In this document: piece by piece, positions 54,828-63,409 of the stretch
Numbering within the stretch: the stretch's first letter is position 1
Layout: each line of letters opens with the position of its first letter
Source: Kribbella qitaiheensis
Lineage (GTDB): Bacteria; Actinomycetota; Actinomycetes; Propionibacteriales; Kribbellaceae
Length of the DNA: 64,000 nucleotides
Assembly: GCF_014217565.1 (NCBI RefSeq)
Contig: NZ_CP043661.1
Location: 3,472,001-3,536,000 of the forward strand
Direction of reading: 5' to 3'
Made by a program: the position numbers and the translations under genes
Notes under the pieces: model-generated
The model's database searches: none
What the model was told of the DNA's origin: nothing
What the model saw: the letters and a program-made list of their open reading frames with translations, nothing else

Positions 54828-55347
54828 GGGTTTGGCCGATTGGTGGTGATGCCGAGCGCGATGGCGCTCGCGAAAGAGGCCGGTCTGACCGGTGATGACC
54901 GGGAAGACTGTCACCTGGACGCGGTCGACCAGACCGGCGGCCATCAGCGCCTGGTACAGCGACAGGCTGCCATGCGAACGCAGTGGCACGTCAGACTCCG
55001 CCTTGAGCTTCGCGATGGCGGCAACGGCGTCACCGCTCACCAGGGTCGCGTCCGGCCAATCGAGAGGGCCTTCGAGCGTCGACGACACCACCGTCAACGG
55101 CAGATGCCGCATCCGCGTGATCCACGATTCCTCCCCCCTCGAACGCCTCGGGGAACGCGGCCGCCATCTCCACGTTGTCCCGATACGTGGTGCCCCCGAA
55201 CACCATCCGCTACTCCTCGCCGTACTGCGCCAGGCGACGCTCGAGGAACTCCGGACCCTGCTTACCCCAGTAGCCACCCCAGTCACCAGTGTGGGAACCG
55301 AAGCCGTTAAGGCTGCAAAAGACATCGAACGTGTAGCTAGCAGTCAC
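54810..55347 (-). pseudogene. Decayed dihydrofolate-reductase-like (RibD C-terminal) gene
   Basis: From GTG 55347 the frame reads TASYTFDVFCSLNGFGSHTGDWGGYWG, the start of a RibD_C/DHFR-like reductase. A TAG at 55210-55212 interrupts it after AQYGEE. The same frame continues with RMVFGGTTYRDNVEMAAAFPEAFEG, then slips in a G-run near 55130 into ESWITRMRHLPLTVVSSTLEGPLDWP ... LYQALMAAGLVDRVQVTVFPVITGQTG. The expected C-terminal 40 residues are missing where the MITE-like repeat begins. A stop, a frameshift and a truncation make real decay likely. Confidence 0.75.
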
Positions 55348-55514
55348 TTCGTTCTCCTTGAGTTCGGGGCTGCACCCGTTGTGGGTGGCACTCACCACTG
55401 CTACGAACGCATCCCCTCCGATCCGACTCCTCCCCCGGACTTCTTTCAAAGACTTCCCGGAGCGACACCGTCGTGATGATGGAGTCGGGTGGCCGGCCCG
55501 CAGACTCAAACTGA

Positions 55515-56195
55515 ATGTCGGTGGCGGCCGCTAGTTTCATGGAGATGAGCGCTCCATGGACCATCGCGTTGGCCACCGTCGCCGAGCAACTGAACGGCGA
55601 CCGCATCGAGTGGATGCTCCTCGGCAGCGCAGCAACAGCACTCCGAGGTGTACCGATCGTTCCGGGCGACATCGACATCGCCGTCCTGACAGCCGACGGC
55701 GTCACCCGCGCCGCGACCGTCCTTCCGACGCCGGATGCGCTGGATGCGCCGGAGCGAATTCAGTCCGGCGTACCGTCCGACTGGATCAGCACGGCGGCAG
55801 AGCCGACCCTTCAATTCGGTCACATCCGCGAGCGGTGGACCTTCGGCCGATGGATGATCGACGGTGTCAAGGTCGAACTTGCCCACATCGACCAACCCGC
55901 CGTCGCCGCCTTGATGATCGAGACGCGGGCACGGCTGGTATGGCACGAGCGGGAGACTCTCAACTGCCATGGACAGCCCGTTCCGACTGTTCCGATCGAG
56001 GTGCAACTCGCCACCATGATTGCCCGGCAGCAGGACACCCGACTCGATGCGACCATGGCCGCGATCGACACGACTCGACTCAACCTGCCACTCCTGCGCC
56101 GCGCGATCTCGGACAAGCAGGCAGAAGTCCCCGCGATGACGGTTCCCCAATCGCTACAGCGCCTTCTCACGATTGCTCAAACCACGACCGACTGA
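55515..56195 (+). CDS. Nucleotidyltransferase-like protein of unknown role
   Basis: A 226-residue protein with a minimal nucleotidyltransferase signature near residues 34-60: WMLLGSAATALRGVPIVPGDIDIAVLT, that is G-S followed by D-x-D. The rest (WISTAAEPTLQFGHIRERWTFGRWMIDGVKVELA) supplies a third acidic residue (VELAHID near 120). Aminoglycoside-type and toxin (AbiEii/MenA-like) nucleotidyltransferases share this pattern, but no antitoxin-like gene is adjacent. The start is uncertain; ATGs at 55539 and 55545 are also possible. Confidence 0.6.
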   Translation: MSVAAASFMEMSAPWTIALATVAEQLNGDRIEWMLLGSAATALRGVPIVPGDIDIAVLTADGVTRAATVLPTPDALDAPERIQSGVPSDWISTAAEPTLQFGHIRERWTFGRWMIDGVKVELAHIDQPAVAALMIETRARLVWHERETLNCHGQPVPTVPIEVQLATMIARQQDTRLDATMAAIDTTRLNLPLLRRAISDKQAEVPAMTVPQSLQRLLTIAQTTTD

Positions 56196-56311
56196 GCCCG
56201 AGTGCTACCTATCCTCCCGCGCTGCGCGCCCGGCAGAATATTCATCGGATGTTTTGTCCTGCCCGCGTGGGCCAGGTAGGAATGTCCCATGCCTTTTGCG
56301 GGAACGAGCTC

Positions 56312-57013
56312 ATGATGACGGCCACCGACTACGACAACTTCGCGAAGGCCTACGCGGCCGAGAACGAATCCGGGCTCTTCAACGCGTACTACGCGCGGCC
56401 CGCGGTGCTCCGCCTCGCCGGCGATGTCTCGGGTCGCCGGATCCTCGACGCGGGATGTGGTTCCGGGCCGCTGTCGGTGGCGCTTCGCGACGAGGGTGCC
56501 GTCGTCGCCGGTTTCGATGCCAGTGCGGCCATGCTCGACCTGGCTCGCGAGAGGCTGGGTGACGACGCCGATGTGCAGGTGGCGGACCTCCGCGCGCCGC
56601 TGCCGTACGCCGATGCCGAGTTCGACGACGTCGTGGCATCCCTCGTCCTGCATTACCTGGAGGACTGGACCGGCCCTCTCGCCGAGCTGCGACGTGTGGT
56701 GAAGCCGGGCGGTCGACTGATCGTCGCGGTGAACCACCCCAGCGCCTACGCGATCGTGTATCCCGAGGCCGACTACTTCGCGGTCACCCAGTACTCCGAG
56801 GACTACGTCATGGACGGCCAGACTGTGTGGCTGACCTTCTGGCACCGGCCCCTGCACGCCATGACAGATGCCTTTGCCGCGGCCGGGTTTCGCATCGTCA
56901 CTGTCAGCGAACCACCGCCGGCGCCGGACACCCCCGCGGAACTGCTGCCCGCGGAACTGCCGGCAGGCCAGTCGTTCATGTGCTTCCTCTTCTTCGTCCT
57001 CGAGGCCGCCTGA
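56312..57013 (+). CDS. Class I SAM-dependent methyltransferase
   Basis: A 233-residue methyltransferase. Motif I is RILDAGCGSGPLSVALRDEGAVVAGFDAS near residues 43-71, then QVADLRAPLPYADAEFDDVVASLVLHYL near 88-115 and RVVKPGGRLIVAVNHPSAY near 125-143. Lack of further domains points to a small-molecule substrate. ATG 56312 was chosen because GGGA lies at suitable spacing; ATG 56282 is an alternative. It is convergent with the orphan mraY. Confidence 0.8.
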   Translation: MMTATDYDNFAKAYAAENESGLFNAYYARPAVLRLAGDVSGRRILDAGCGSGPLSVALRDEGAVVAGFDASAAMLDLARERLGDDADVQVADLRAPLPYADAEFDDVVASLVLHYLEDWTGPLAELRRVVKPGGRLIVAVNHPSAYAIVYPEADYFAVTQYSEDYVMDGQTVWLTFWHRPLHAMTDAFAAAGFRIVTVSEPPPAPDTPAELLPAELPAGQSFMCFLFFVLEAA

Positions 57014-57057
57014 GACCGGACTCGGGACCCACCGCGCAGTACCAAGTGCTGTTGGGT

Positions 57058-58143
57058 TCAGGCCAGCCAAGAGGCATAGAAGATCCCGAGCCCGAGCGCG
57101 ACGAAGATCCCGGCGACGATCCAGAAGCGGATCACCACGGTCACCTCGGCCCATCCCAGGTGCTCGAAGTGATGGTGGATGGGAGCGATCCGGAAGATGC
57201 GACGCCCCGTGCCCGTGAGCCGCCTGGTCAGCTGGAAGTAGCTCATCTGCAGGAGCACGGACAGGGTCTCGAGCACGAACAGTCCGGCGACGACGGCCAT
57301 CAGGACCTCGGTACGAGACATGATCGCCAGCCCGGCCACGACGCCACCGATGGCGAGGGAGCCGACATCGCCCATGATGATGCGTGCGGGCTTGGCGTTC
57401 CACCAAAGGAAGCCGACACAAGCCGCGGCGATGGCGGCCGCGAAGACCGCGAGGTCGAGAGGGTCGCGCACCTGATAGCACTGTGACTCCACCGCGGTGG
57501 GCCGCGAGGAGCCGCATAGCTGGTTGTTCTGCCAGATATTCACGATGGTGTAGGCACCGATGATCAATGCCGAGGCGCCGGCGAGCAGCCCGTCGGCGCC
57601 ATCAGTGAGGTTCGCGCCGTTGGAGGTCGCGGTGACGATGAACCAGATCAACAGCAGGATCACGATCAGGGGCAGCTTGATCCCCCAGTCATGGGTGATG
57701 GAAACGTACTGCGACGCCGGCCTGACACCGCGCTCGTCGGCGAAGAACTGCGTGGACAGGACCCCGAAGACGAGCGCGACCAGCGTCTGACCCGCCATCT
57801 TGGCCCGGCTGCTCAGCCCCTGGTTGTTCTGGGTGTAGACCTTGATGAAGTCGTCGAGGAACCCCACCGCCCCGCAGCCGAAGAACAGCAACATCAGCAG
57901 CCAGGCGCTGGCACTCGGCGACCCGCCGGTCAAGATCGTTGCCGCCAGATAGGCCGCAGTCGCACTCAGCAGGATTACGAGACCGCCCATGGTCGGCGTA
58001 CCCCGCTTGACGTGATGTGTAGTCGGTCCGTCGTGCCTGATCGGCTGGCCGAACCCGTGCCGGGCGAACCACCCGATAGCGAACCGGGTCCCCAGCAACG
58101 AGCACACCACCGCCAGCGCGCCGCTCAGGAATATTGCCCGCAA
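57058..58143 (-). CDS. mraY: Phospho-N-acetylmuramoyl-pentapeptide transferase, outside any dcw cluster
   Basis: A 361-residue MraY with ten predicted helices. It transfers phospho-MurNAc-pentapeptide to undecaprenyl phosphate to form lipid I. Conserved blocks: HHVKRGTPTMGGLVILL near residues 45-61, GFLDDFIKVYTQNNQGLS near 95-112 (Asp-Asp), GANLTDGADGLLAG near 185-198 and RIAPIHHHFEHLGWAE near 318-333. The start TTG 58143 follows GAGGGG; the longer open frame upstream is not MraY-like. No mur, fts or other wall genes adjoin it, so it may be a second copy. Confidence 0.88.
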   Translation of the reverse strand: MRAIFLSGALAVVCSLLGTRFAIGWFARHGFGQPIRHDGPTTHHVKRGTPTMGGLVILLSATAAYLAATILTGGSPSASAWLLMLLFFGCGAVGFLDDFIKVYTQNNQGLSSRAKMAGQTLVALVFGVLSTQFFADERGVRPASQYVSITHDWGIKLPLIVILLLIWFIVTATSNGANLTDGADGLLAGASALIIGAYTIVNIWQNNQLCGSSRPTAVESQCYQVRDPLDLAVFAAAIAAACVGFLWWNAKPARIIMGDVGSLAIGGVVAGLAIMSRTEVLMAVVAGLFVLETLSVLLQMSYFQLTRRLTGTGRRIFRIAPIHHHFEHLGWAEVTVVIRFWIVAGIFVALGLGIFYASWLA

Positions 58144-58357
58144 GACATCCAGCCCCTCTCGGCCAGTCGACTGGTCGATCCCGTCGAAGCGAGAGGGGAG
58201 TCGTCCGGCCGCCCATTGTGACTGAGTCGAGGTGTAGGTGTCGCACCCGGTGCTCCCCAACCACCTCGCACTCACCGAGTCGCGACGTAGCAGCGGCGAA
58301 CTGGGGTGGGTGGGTCGAGCGCTGACGGAGGAGGCGCGAAGCGGGCGTAGTACGAAA

Positions 58358-58396
58358 GGAAGGGCCACACTCCCGCCCCCGGGGTGTGGCCCTTCC
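58358..58396 (-). terminator. Terminator of the MFS transporter gene
   Basis: GGAAGGGCCACAC (58358-58370) pairs perfectly with GTGTGGCCCTTCC (58384-58396). Read on the minus strand it follows the transporter stop by 14 bases and is followed by TTTCG. Confidence 0.8.
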
Positions 58397-58410
58397 AGTT
58401 ATTCGCCAGG

Positions 58411-59958
58411 TCAGCCGATGTGGACCGGCTGGCCGTCGTTGGCGAGGTCCTTGTGCTTGACGTTCAGGCCGAAGAAGGTGATGGCCGCGGCGCCGAGCAT
58501 GATGAAGCAGGACACCAGGAACGCGGTGGTGAAGCCGTGAGTGGTGGCGAGCGCCGTGGCCTGGCCTTGGAGCTGCTTGACCTGGTCAGGCGATGCTCCG
58601 CCCTGCGCCGCCTTCGCCACGCCCGGTGCGAGCTCGGCGAACTTGTCCTTGATGGCGTTGGTGGAGACCGTGCCGAGGAGCGCCAGGCCGACCGCACCAC
58701 CGATCTGCTGGACCGTGTTCAGTACTGCGGATCCGACACCGGAGTCCTGGTCCGCGACGCCACTGACCGCGGTCAGCGTGAGCGGTACGAAGATCAGGCC
58801 CATGCCGAAGGCGAGCACCAGGATGAAGGGCAGCAGGTGGGTGAGGTAGGTGGAATCCACCTCGAGCCGACTGAAGCCGAACATGCCTACCCCGACCAGG
58901 ACCGCGCCGACACCGGAGATCCAGCGCGGGTCGACCCGGGCCACCAGGGTCGACGCGACCTGCGCGGCGACCACGATGCCGACGCTGAACGGCAGGAACG
59001 CGAAGCCCGTCTTGATCGCGCTGTAGCCCATGATGTTCTGCACGAAGATGCCGAGGAAGTAGAACATCGAGAACATCGACGCGCCGACGAGCAGCATCAC
59101 GAAGAAGCTGATCCCACGGGTCCGGTTGGCGAGGATCCGGAACGGCATCAGTGCGTGCCGGGACCGGGCCTCGATACCGAGGAAGACAGCGATCAGGGCC
59201 AGGCCGCCGAGGATGAAGGCGAGCGTGACGCCGTTGCCCCAGCCCTTCTGCGCGGCGTGCGTGAGGCCGTAGACCAGTGCGGTCAGACCGACGGTTCCGG
59301 TGATCGCACCGGGGATGTCGAACTTGCCCTTCTGCCGGGCGGACTCACCGAGGTAGCGGATCGCCAGCACGGCCACGACCAGGCCGATCGGGGTGTTGAT
59401 GAAGAAGGTCCAGCGCCAGGAGGCCTCGGTCAGCACACCACCGAGGATCAGACCGACGGCCGCACCCGCACCGGACATCGCGGCGTACACGCCCATCGCG
59501 CGGTTACGCTCTTTGCCGGCCGGGAAGGTGGTGGTGATCAGCGCCAGCGCGTTCGGCGAAGCCGCCGCGGCGCCCAGGCCCTGCAGGATCCGGCTGGCCA
59601 GCAGCAGGGTCTCGTTCTGGGCGATACCACCCAGGAAGGAAGCGATGCCGAACAGCACGACACCGAACATGAACACCTTGCGGCGGCCGAGGATGTCCCC
59701 GATCCGGCCACCGAGCAGCAGCAGACCACCGAAGGCCAGCGCGTAGGCGTTGACCACCCACGGCAGCGAGGCGTTGCTGAAGCCCAGGTCGAGCTGGATG
59801 TGCGGAAGGGCGATGTTGACGATGGTGCCGTCGAGCACCACCATCAGCTGCGCCATGCAGATCAGCGCGAGTGCGACACCGAGATTGCGGTGGCCGTGCG
59901 CCGGCACCGAGTCGACCGGCCGCTCCGGCGGATCGGCCTTGATGACGTCTTCAGACAT
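58411..59958 (-). CDS. MFS drug efflux transporter, DHA2 (EmrB/QacA) family
   Basis: A 515-residue transporter with about 14 transmembrane helices. It opens with the DHA2 block VVLDGTIVNIALPHIQLDLGFSNASLPWVVNAYALAFGGLLLLGGRIGDILGRR (antiporter motifs D1 and A), and motif C-like GAAVGLILGGVLTEASWRWTFFINTPIG follows near residue 160. It should export drugs in exchange for protons. It lies 61 bases after a TetR gene on the same strand whose promoter has a perfect palindrome, a standard efflux-pump arrangement. Confidence 0.92.
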   Translation of the reverse strand: MSEDVIKADPPERPVDSVPAHGHRNLGVALALICMAQLMVVLDGTIVNIALPHIQLDLGFSNASLPWVVNAYALAFGGLLLLGGRIGDILGRRKVFMFGVVLFGIASFLGGIAQNETLLLASRILQGLGAAAASPNALALITTTFPAGKERNRAMGVYAAMSGAGAAVGLILGGVLTEASWRWTFFINTPIGLVVAVLAIRYLGESARQKGKFDIPGAITGTVGLTALVYGLTHAAQKGWGNGVTLAFILGGLALIAVFLGIEARSRHALMPFRILANRTRGISFFVMLLVGASMFSMFYFLGIFVQNIMGYSAIKTGFAFLPFSVGIVVAAQVASTLVARVDPRWISGVGAVLVGVGMFGFSRLEVDSTYLTHLLPFILVLAFGMGLIFVPLTLTAVSGVADQDSGVGSAVLNTVQQIGGAVGLALLGTVSTNAIKDKFAELAPGVAKAAQGGASPDQVKQLQGQATALATTHGFTTAFLVSCFIMLGAAAITFFGLNVKHKDLANDGQPVHIG

Positions 59959-60019
59959 GCTGGAAAGTCCCCTCTTGGGTGTTACTGGCTAGTGGTCGCT
60001 GAGTCCGGCCCCACACCGG

Positions 60020-60631
60020 TCAGCTCACCTGCGACCCCCGCGCCGCAGGCAGAATCACGTGGTCGATGACTCGCAGGATCAGGTCCTCGGTCGGCTCGAC
60101 GCCGAGCACGAAGGCGTGGTGGATGATCAGTGCGGGCAAAGTCTGGGCAAGCAGTTCGACGTCGACATCGGCGCCGATCTCCCCCCGCTGTACGGCGCGT
60201 GCGTACACCCCGTTGGTGATGGCCACCCGGGGCGCCAGGAAGCGCTCCTTGAAGGCTTTCTGCAGATCCGCGTCCCGGTGCAGCGCGGTCAGCAGGCCGG
60301 CCATCACCGACATCGGCATCTCGGAGGTGAAGCCGCCCTCGCTACAGGCCAGCGAGATCAGGTCGCCCCGAAGGCTGCCGGTGTCGACGTCCTCCTGCAC
60401 CGAGCAGCCCTTCGCCCGGCTGATCGCGTCGACGACCAGCTCGGCCTTGGTCGACCAGCGGCGGTACAGCGTCGCCTTGCTGGCCTTGGCGGCCGTGGCC
60501 ACCGCGTCCATGGTCAGCCGGTCGTAGCCCAGTTCGGCGACGACCACGACGGTCGCGTCGAGGATCTCGTCCTCGCGGCCGCCTTCGACCCTGGGCCGCT
60601 GACGCGGGCCGGCTTCAGCACTGTCTGACAT
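60020..60631 (-). CDS. TetR family transcriptional repressor
   Basis: A 203-residue TetR-type protein. The N-terminal helix-turn-helix spans about 20-65 (ILDATVVVVAELGYDRLTMDAVATAAKASKATLYRRWSTKAELVVDAI). The C-terminal ligand domain is of the TetR_C_11/16 type (SVMAGLLTALHRDADLQKAFKERFLAPRV). ATG 60631 was chosen since the helix-turn-helix begins soon after; the frame extends 92 codons upstream without sense. It probably represses itself and the MFS gene through the palindrome 42 bases upstream. Confidence 0.9.
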   Translation of the reverse strand: MSDSAEAGPRQRPRVEGGREDEILDATVVVVAELGYDRLTMDAVATAAKASKATLYRRWSTKAELVVDAISRAKGCSVQEDVDTGSLRGDLISLACSEGGFTSEMPMSVMAGLLTALHRDADLQKAFKERFLAPRVAITNGVYARAVQRGEIGADVDVELLAQTLPALIIHHAFVLGVEPTEDLILRVIDHVILPAARGSQVS

Positions 60632-60672
60632 GAGTTGATGATCACCCTGTGTGACTAATCGGGCACCGATAG

Positions 60673-60689
60673 AACGAAACGGTTTCGTT
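60673..60689. promoter_or_regulatory. Perfect palindromic TetR operator
   Basis: AACGAAAC-G-GTTTCGTT is a perfect 8-1-8 palindrome, 42 bases before the TetR start, within an A+T-rich patch expected of a promoter. Half-sites of this length and spacing are typical of TetR dimers. It also lies upstream of the minus-strand TetR-MFS unit as a whole. Confidence 0.75.
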
Positions 60690-60827
60690 TCATCAACCAC
60701 GATAAGACTCATGTGAAGGAATGCACAAATGATTTTGCGGCAAAAGACAGAGTGGTCTACGTCACACTGCGTACCAGTCGTGCGCTGGTACCACGAATTC
60801 CAGCCCGGCTCAGCGTGCTGGTTGAAA

Positions 60828-61082
60828 TCAGTCCTCGTCCTCAGCGGAACGGGCCGCCTCGACGCGGGAAGCCATCCGGCCCGCGCGTTGTTCAATATTG
60901 GCCGCAAGCCGATCTCGGGCGGCCCGAAGGACGAAGATCGACAGGATCGACGTAACGATCAGCGCCAGCAGGAGCAGCGACCAGATCGACAGCCGACCAT
61001 GCAGGGCGACCCAGAGCACCCCGAAGCAGACCGCGAACAATACGAATCGCAGGCCGGTGTAGATCCCGAATTCCTTCACCAC
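60828..61082 (-). CDS. DUF4229-type small membrane protein
   Basis: An 84-residue protein with two transmembrane helices (GLRFVLFAVCFGVLWVAL and LSIWSLLLLALIVTSILSIFVL) and a charged helical tail (AARDRLAANIEQRAGRMASRVEAARSAEDED). The pattern and length match the actinobacterial DUF4229 family, which has no known function. It often lies near menaquinone and cytochrome biogenesis genes; the ccs genes are close here. Confidence 0.75.
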   Translation of the reverse strand: MVKEFGIYTGLRFVLFAVCFGVLWVALHGRLSIWSLLLLALIVTSILSIFVLRAARDRLAANIEQRAGRMASRVEAARSAEDED

Positions 61083-61200
61083 AACTCCTCAAGCCGATCC
61101 CAGGGCTTCAGCATCACAGGCCCGCTCGGCGCTGATGACGACCCCCTGCTGCGATTACGCTGCGGATGCGATCACCTACTTTCAGTAAGGATCAGTCATC

Positions 61201-61962
61201 ATGCGACTCCGCAGAGCACTGTCATTCGTCGCCGTTCTCGCGCTGGCCTCCGGATCGGCTCCAGCCATGGCCGCCGACCGCTCAGGTCTCGATGACCCAG
61301 TCTACCGGTACGCCGTGGCGCACCCACTCGACCTCGCTGGCCTCGACCGCGTCTCCAGGCAGTACTCCGGAGCAGGAATCCAGGTGCAGCTCAACGGGAT
61401 CGAGGGCCCGCTCCCAGGCCCGGAGGCACAGCGTGTGCTCGACGAACGCTGGACCCGCCGGAAGAACGCGCTCGGCCACAGTCCGGCCGACAACCTCTCG
61501 GTCGGCTTCGTGTGGGTGGGCGCCGTCGCCCGCGGGATCTGGGACTTCCGGGACGGTTACGTCGGCGGGGTCGCCCCAGTCGACCTGTCCAGCGTCCAGC
61601 TGTCACTCGGCTGCACCCGGATCAAGCAGACCATCACCAGGACCTACGACTACACGAACGAGCAGACCCCGAACGCGGCGTACCTGTATCACGGCGGGCT
61701 GGGCACCAACGCCCCGATCAGTGCGGTCAAGGATGCGACCTCGGGCCACAAGATGGTCACCGATCACGGTGTGACCGACGTGATCCTCACAAAGCCCAGA
61801 GGATGCGGCAAGCACAGCCATGGAGCGCAGTACACCTACGAGCACAACCAGGGACAGTCAGGGTTCAGCGGCTCGGCCGGCTGGGGCTTCCTCAGTGTCA
61901 GCTACACCGGCGGCGGCGTGCACTTCCAGAAGGGCACCGACCCGTCCTGGAAGACCTTCTGA
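61201..61962 (+). CDS. Secreted protein of unknown function
   Basis: A 253-residue exported protein. Residues 1-24 are a signal peptide (MRLRRALSFVAVLALASGSAPAMA). The mature part has an N-terminal helical region (DRVSRQYSGAGIQVQLNGIEGPLPG) and a C-terminal beta-rich, aromatic and glycine-rich half (YTYEHNQGQSGFSGSAGWGFLSVSYTGGGVHF). Only two cysteines occur in the mature part, near residues 139 and 201. I do not recognise a family. It is one base from the next secreted-protein gene, so the two are probably made together. Confidence 0.7.
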   Translation: MRLRRALSFVAVLALASGSAPAMAADRSGLDDPVYRYAVAHPLDLAGLDRVSRQYSGAGIQVQLNGIEGPLPGPEAQRVLDERWTRRKNALGHSPADNLSVGFVWVGAVARGIWDFRDGYVGGVAPVDLSSVQLSLGCTRIKQTITRTYDYTNEQTPNAAYLYHGGLGTNAPISAVKDATSGHKMVTDHGVTDVILTKPRGCGKHSHGAQYTYEHNQGQSGFSGSAGWGFLSVSYTGGGVHFQKGTDPSWKTF

Positions 61963-61963
61963 C

Positions 61964-62425
61964 ATGTACTTGCTGACAGCAACCACTCTCACCGCGACCC
62001 TGCTCACCACGCCGACCGCGGTCGCGACGGACTGGATCACCGAGTGCCAGTTCGGCACGTATCGCGACCGGGCGAGCAACGCGCTCAGCTCCGGCAAGCT
62101 GGAAACCGGCCTGTGCAGCTACTCCACCAAAGCCGTTTCGCAGGTCAACATCCGCTACGCGAAGGCCCGCGGCGCCACGGTGACGCTGCGGTTCGCGTGG
62201 GAGTTCGTGAACAAGCGTGGCACTGTGCTCACCGGCACCCGCCACGACCTGGGGAAGTTCAGGCAGAGCGCGGGCGAGACCAGGTACTACGCCTGGAAGT
62301 ATCCGTTCCCCGGTACGCCGAGGCCGGCCGCTCCCTTGACCTGTGGTCGCGGGGTGATGGTCGCCTACGACGACCAGGGTGGGACCGTGGCCGGACGGTT
62401 CGAGACCGGGGTGATCTGCTGGTGA
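61964..62425 (+). CDS. Small secreted protein of unknown function
   Basis: A 153-residue protein starting one base after the preceding stop. Residues 1-22 look like a signal peptide (MYLLTATTLTATLLTTPTAVAT). The mature domain has four cysteines (ITECQFG, GLCSYS, LTCGRG, VICW) that could make two disulfides, and alternating beta-strand pattern. Pairing with the gene upstream suggests a joint extracellular role. No ribosome site is obvious, in keeping with translational coupling. Confidence 0.65.
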   Translation: MYLLTATTLTATLLTTPTAVATDWITECQFGTYRDRASNALSSGKLETGLCSYSTKAVSQVNIRYAKARGATVTLRFAWEFVNKRGTVLTGTRHDLGKFRQSAGETRYYAWKYPFPGTPRPAAPLTCGRGVMVAYDDQGGTVAGRFETGVICW

Positions 62426-62428
62426 CGA

Positions 62429-63409
62429 TCAGAGCCCGGAGTAGGCGTGGAAGCCGGACAGCAGCAGATTCACGCCGATGAAGTTGAAGAGGAAGACCAC
62501 CCAGCCGACGATCGCGACCATAGCTGCCCGGCGGCCGCGCCAGCCGGCGGTCGCCCGCGCGTGCAGGTAGGCGGCGTAGACGACCCAGGTGACCAGCGAC
62601 CAGACCTCCTTGGGGTCCCAGCCCCAGGCGCGACCCCAGGCGTAGTACGCCCAGATCGGTCCGGCTACAAGCACGCCGAACGTCCATACCGGGAAGGCGA
62701 AAGCGTGCACCTTGTAAGCGATCGCGTCCATCGCCTCGGCCGACGGCACCCGCAGCAGCGCGGTCGACATCGGCTTGCCGGAATCGAGCGAACGCCGCTC
62801 GGCCCTGCTCTTGATCAGGTAGAGCACCGACGTCAGGCCGCCGATGGTGAAGCCACCGCCAGCGATCGCGGCCGCCGAGACGTGGATGACGAGCCAGTAG
62901 GAATGCAGGGCCGGCAGCAGGTCTCCGGCGGGCACATAGAAGGCCAGTACTGCGACGCCGAGCGTGCCGGCCAGTACGAACGTCACCCCCAGGCCGAGCC
63001 ACTGCAGCCGCTGCCGCTTCAGCAGAACCAGGTAGACAGCCGCTACTGCCAACGAAGCGGTGATGGAGAACTCGTACATATTGCCCCACGGCACGCGCCC
63101 TGCGGCGAGTCCGCGGGTCAGCACGCCCCCGGCGTGGAACACGAACGCCAGCACGGTCAGCAGTACGCCGATCCGGCTGGCCTGCTCCACCCGCACCGAA
63201 GCAGCCGGCTCGGCGGTATCGGCCGGGATCGCGGTATCGGCTGTGATCGCAGGGCCGTCCGCGCCGACCAGCACCTTCTGCTCGGCCTTCTTCGCCACCC
63301 GCAGCCCACCGGCCCACTCGCCGGTGTGCGCCAGCAACGCCAGCACGTAGACCACCGTGGCCGTCGGGATCAGCAGATTGGAGACGGATGCGAGGGTCGC
63401 CGAATTCAT
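62429..63409 (-). CDS. ccsB: Cytochrome c biogenesis protein CcsB (haem-handling subunit)
   Basis: A 326-residue membrane protein of the CcsA/ResC type (system II cytochrome c maturation), with about eight helices. The tryptophan-rich haem-binding region is WAYYAWGRAWGWDPKEVWSLVTWVVYAAYLH near residues 248-278, with conserved His residues on both sides. ATG 63409 is used because the frame upstream is a shadow of the resB gene; start and stop overlap (ATGA). It delivers haem to apocytochrome c outside the membrane. In actinobacterial nomenclature this subunit is usually called CcsB; other schemes use CcsA or ResC. Confidence 0.9.
   Translation of the reverse strand: MNSATLASVSNLLIPTATVVYVLALLAHTGEWAGGLRVAKKAEQKVLVGADGPAITADTAIPADTAEPAASVRVEQASRIGVLLTVLAFVFHAGGVLTRGLAAGRVPWGNMYEFSITASLAVAAVYLVLLKRQRLQWLGLGVTFVLAGTLGVAVLAFYVPAGDLLPALHSYWLVIHVSAAAIAGGGFTIGGLTSVLYLIKSRAERRSLDSGKPMSTALLRVPSAEAMDAIAYKVHAFAFPVWTFGVLVAGPIWAYYAWGRAWGWDPKEVWSLVTWVVYAAYLHARATAGWRGRRAAMVAIVGWVVFLFNFIGVNLLLSGFHAYSGL

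Noticed and set aside
55556..56311. Upstream extension of the methyltransferase frame
   Set aside because: The first 252 codons are arginine- and proline-rich and overlap the nucleotidyltransferase-like gene in another frame; protein character begins only near 56312.
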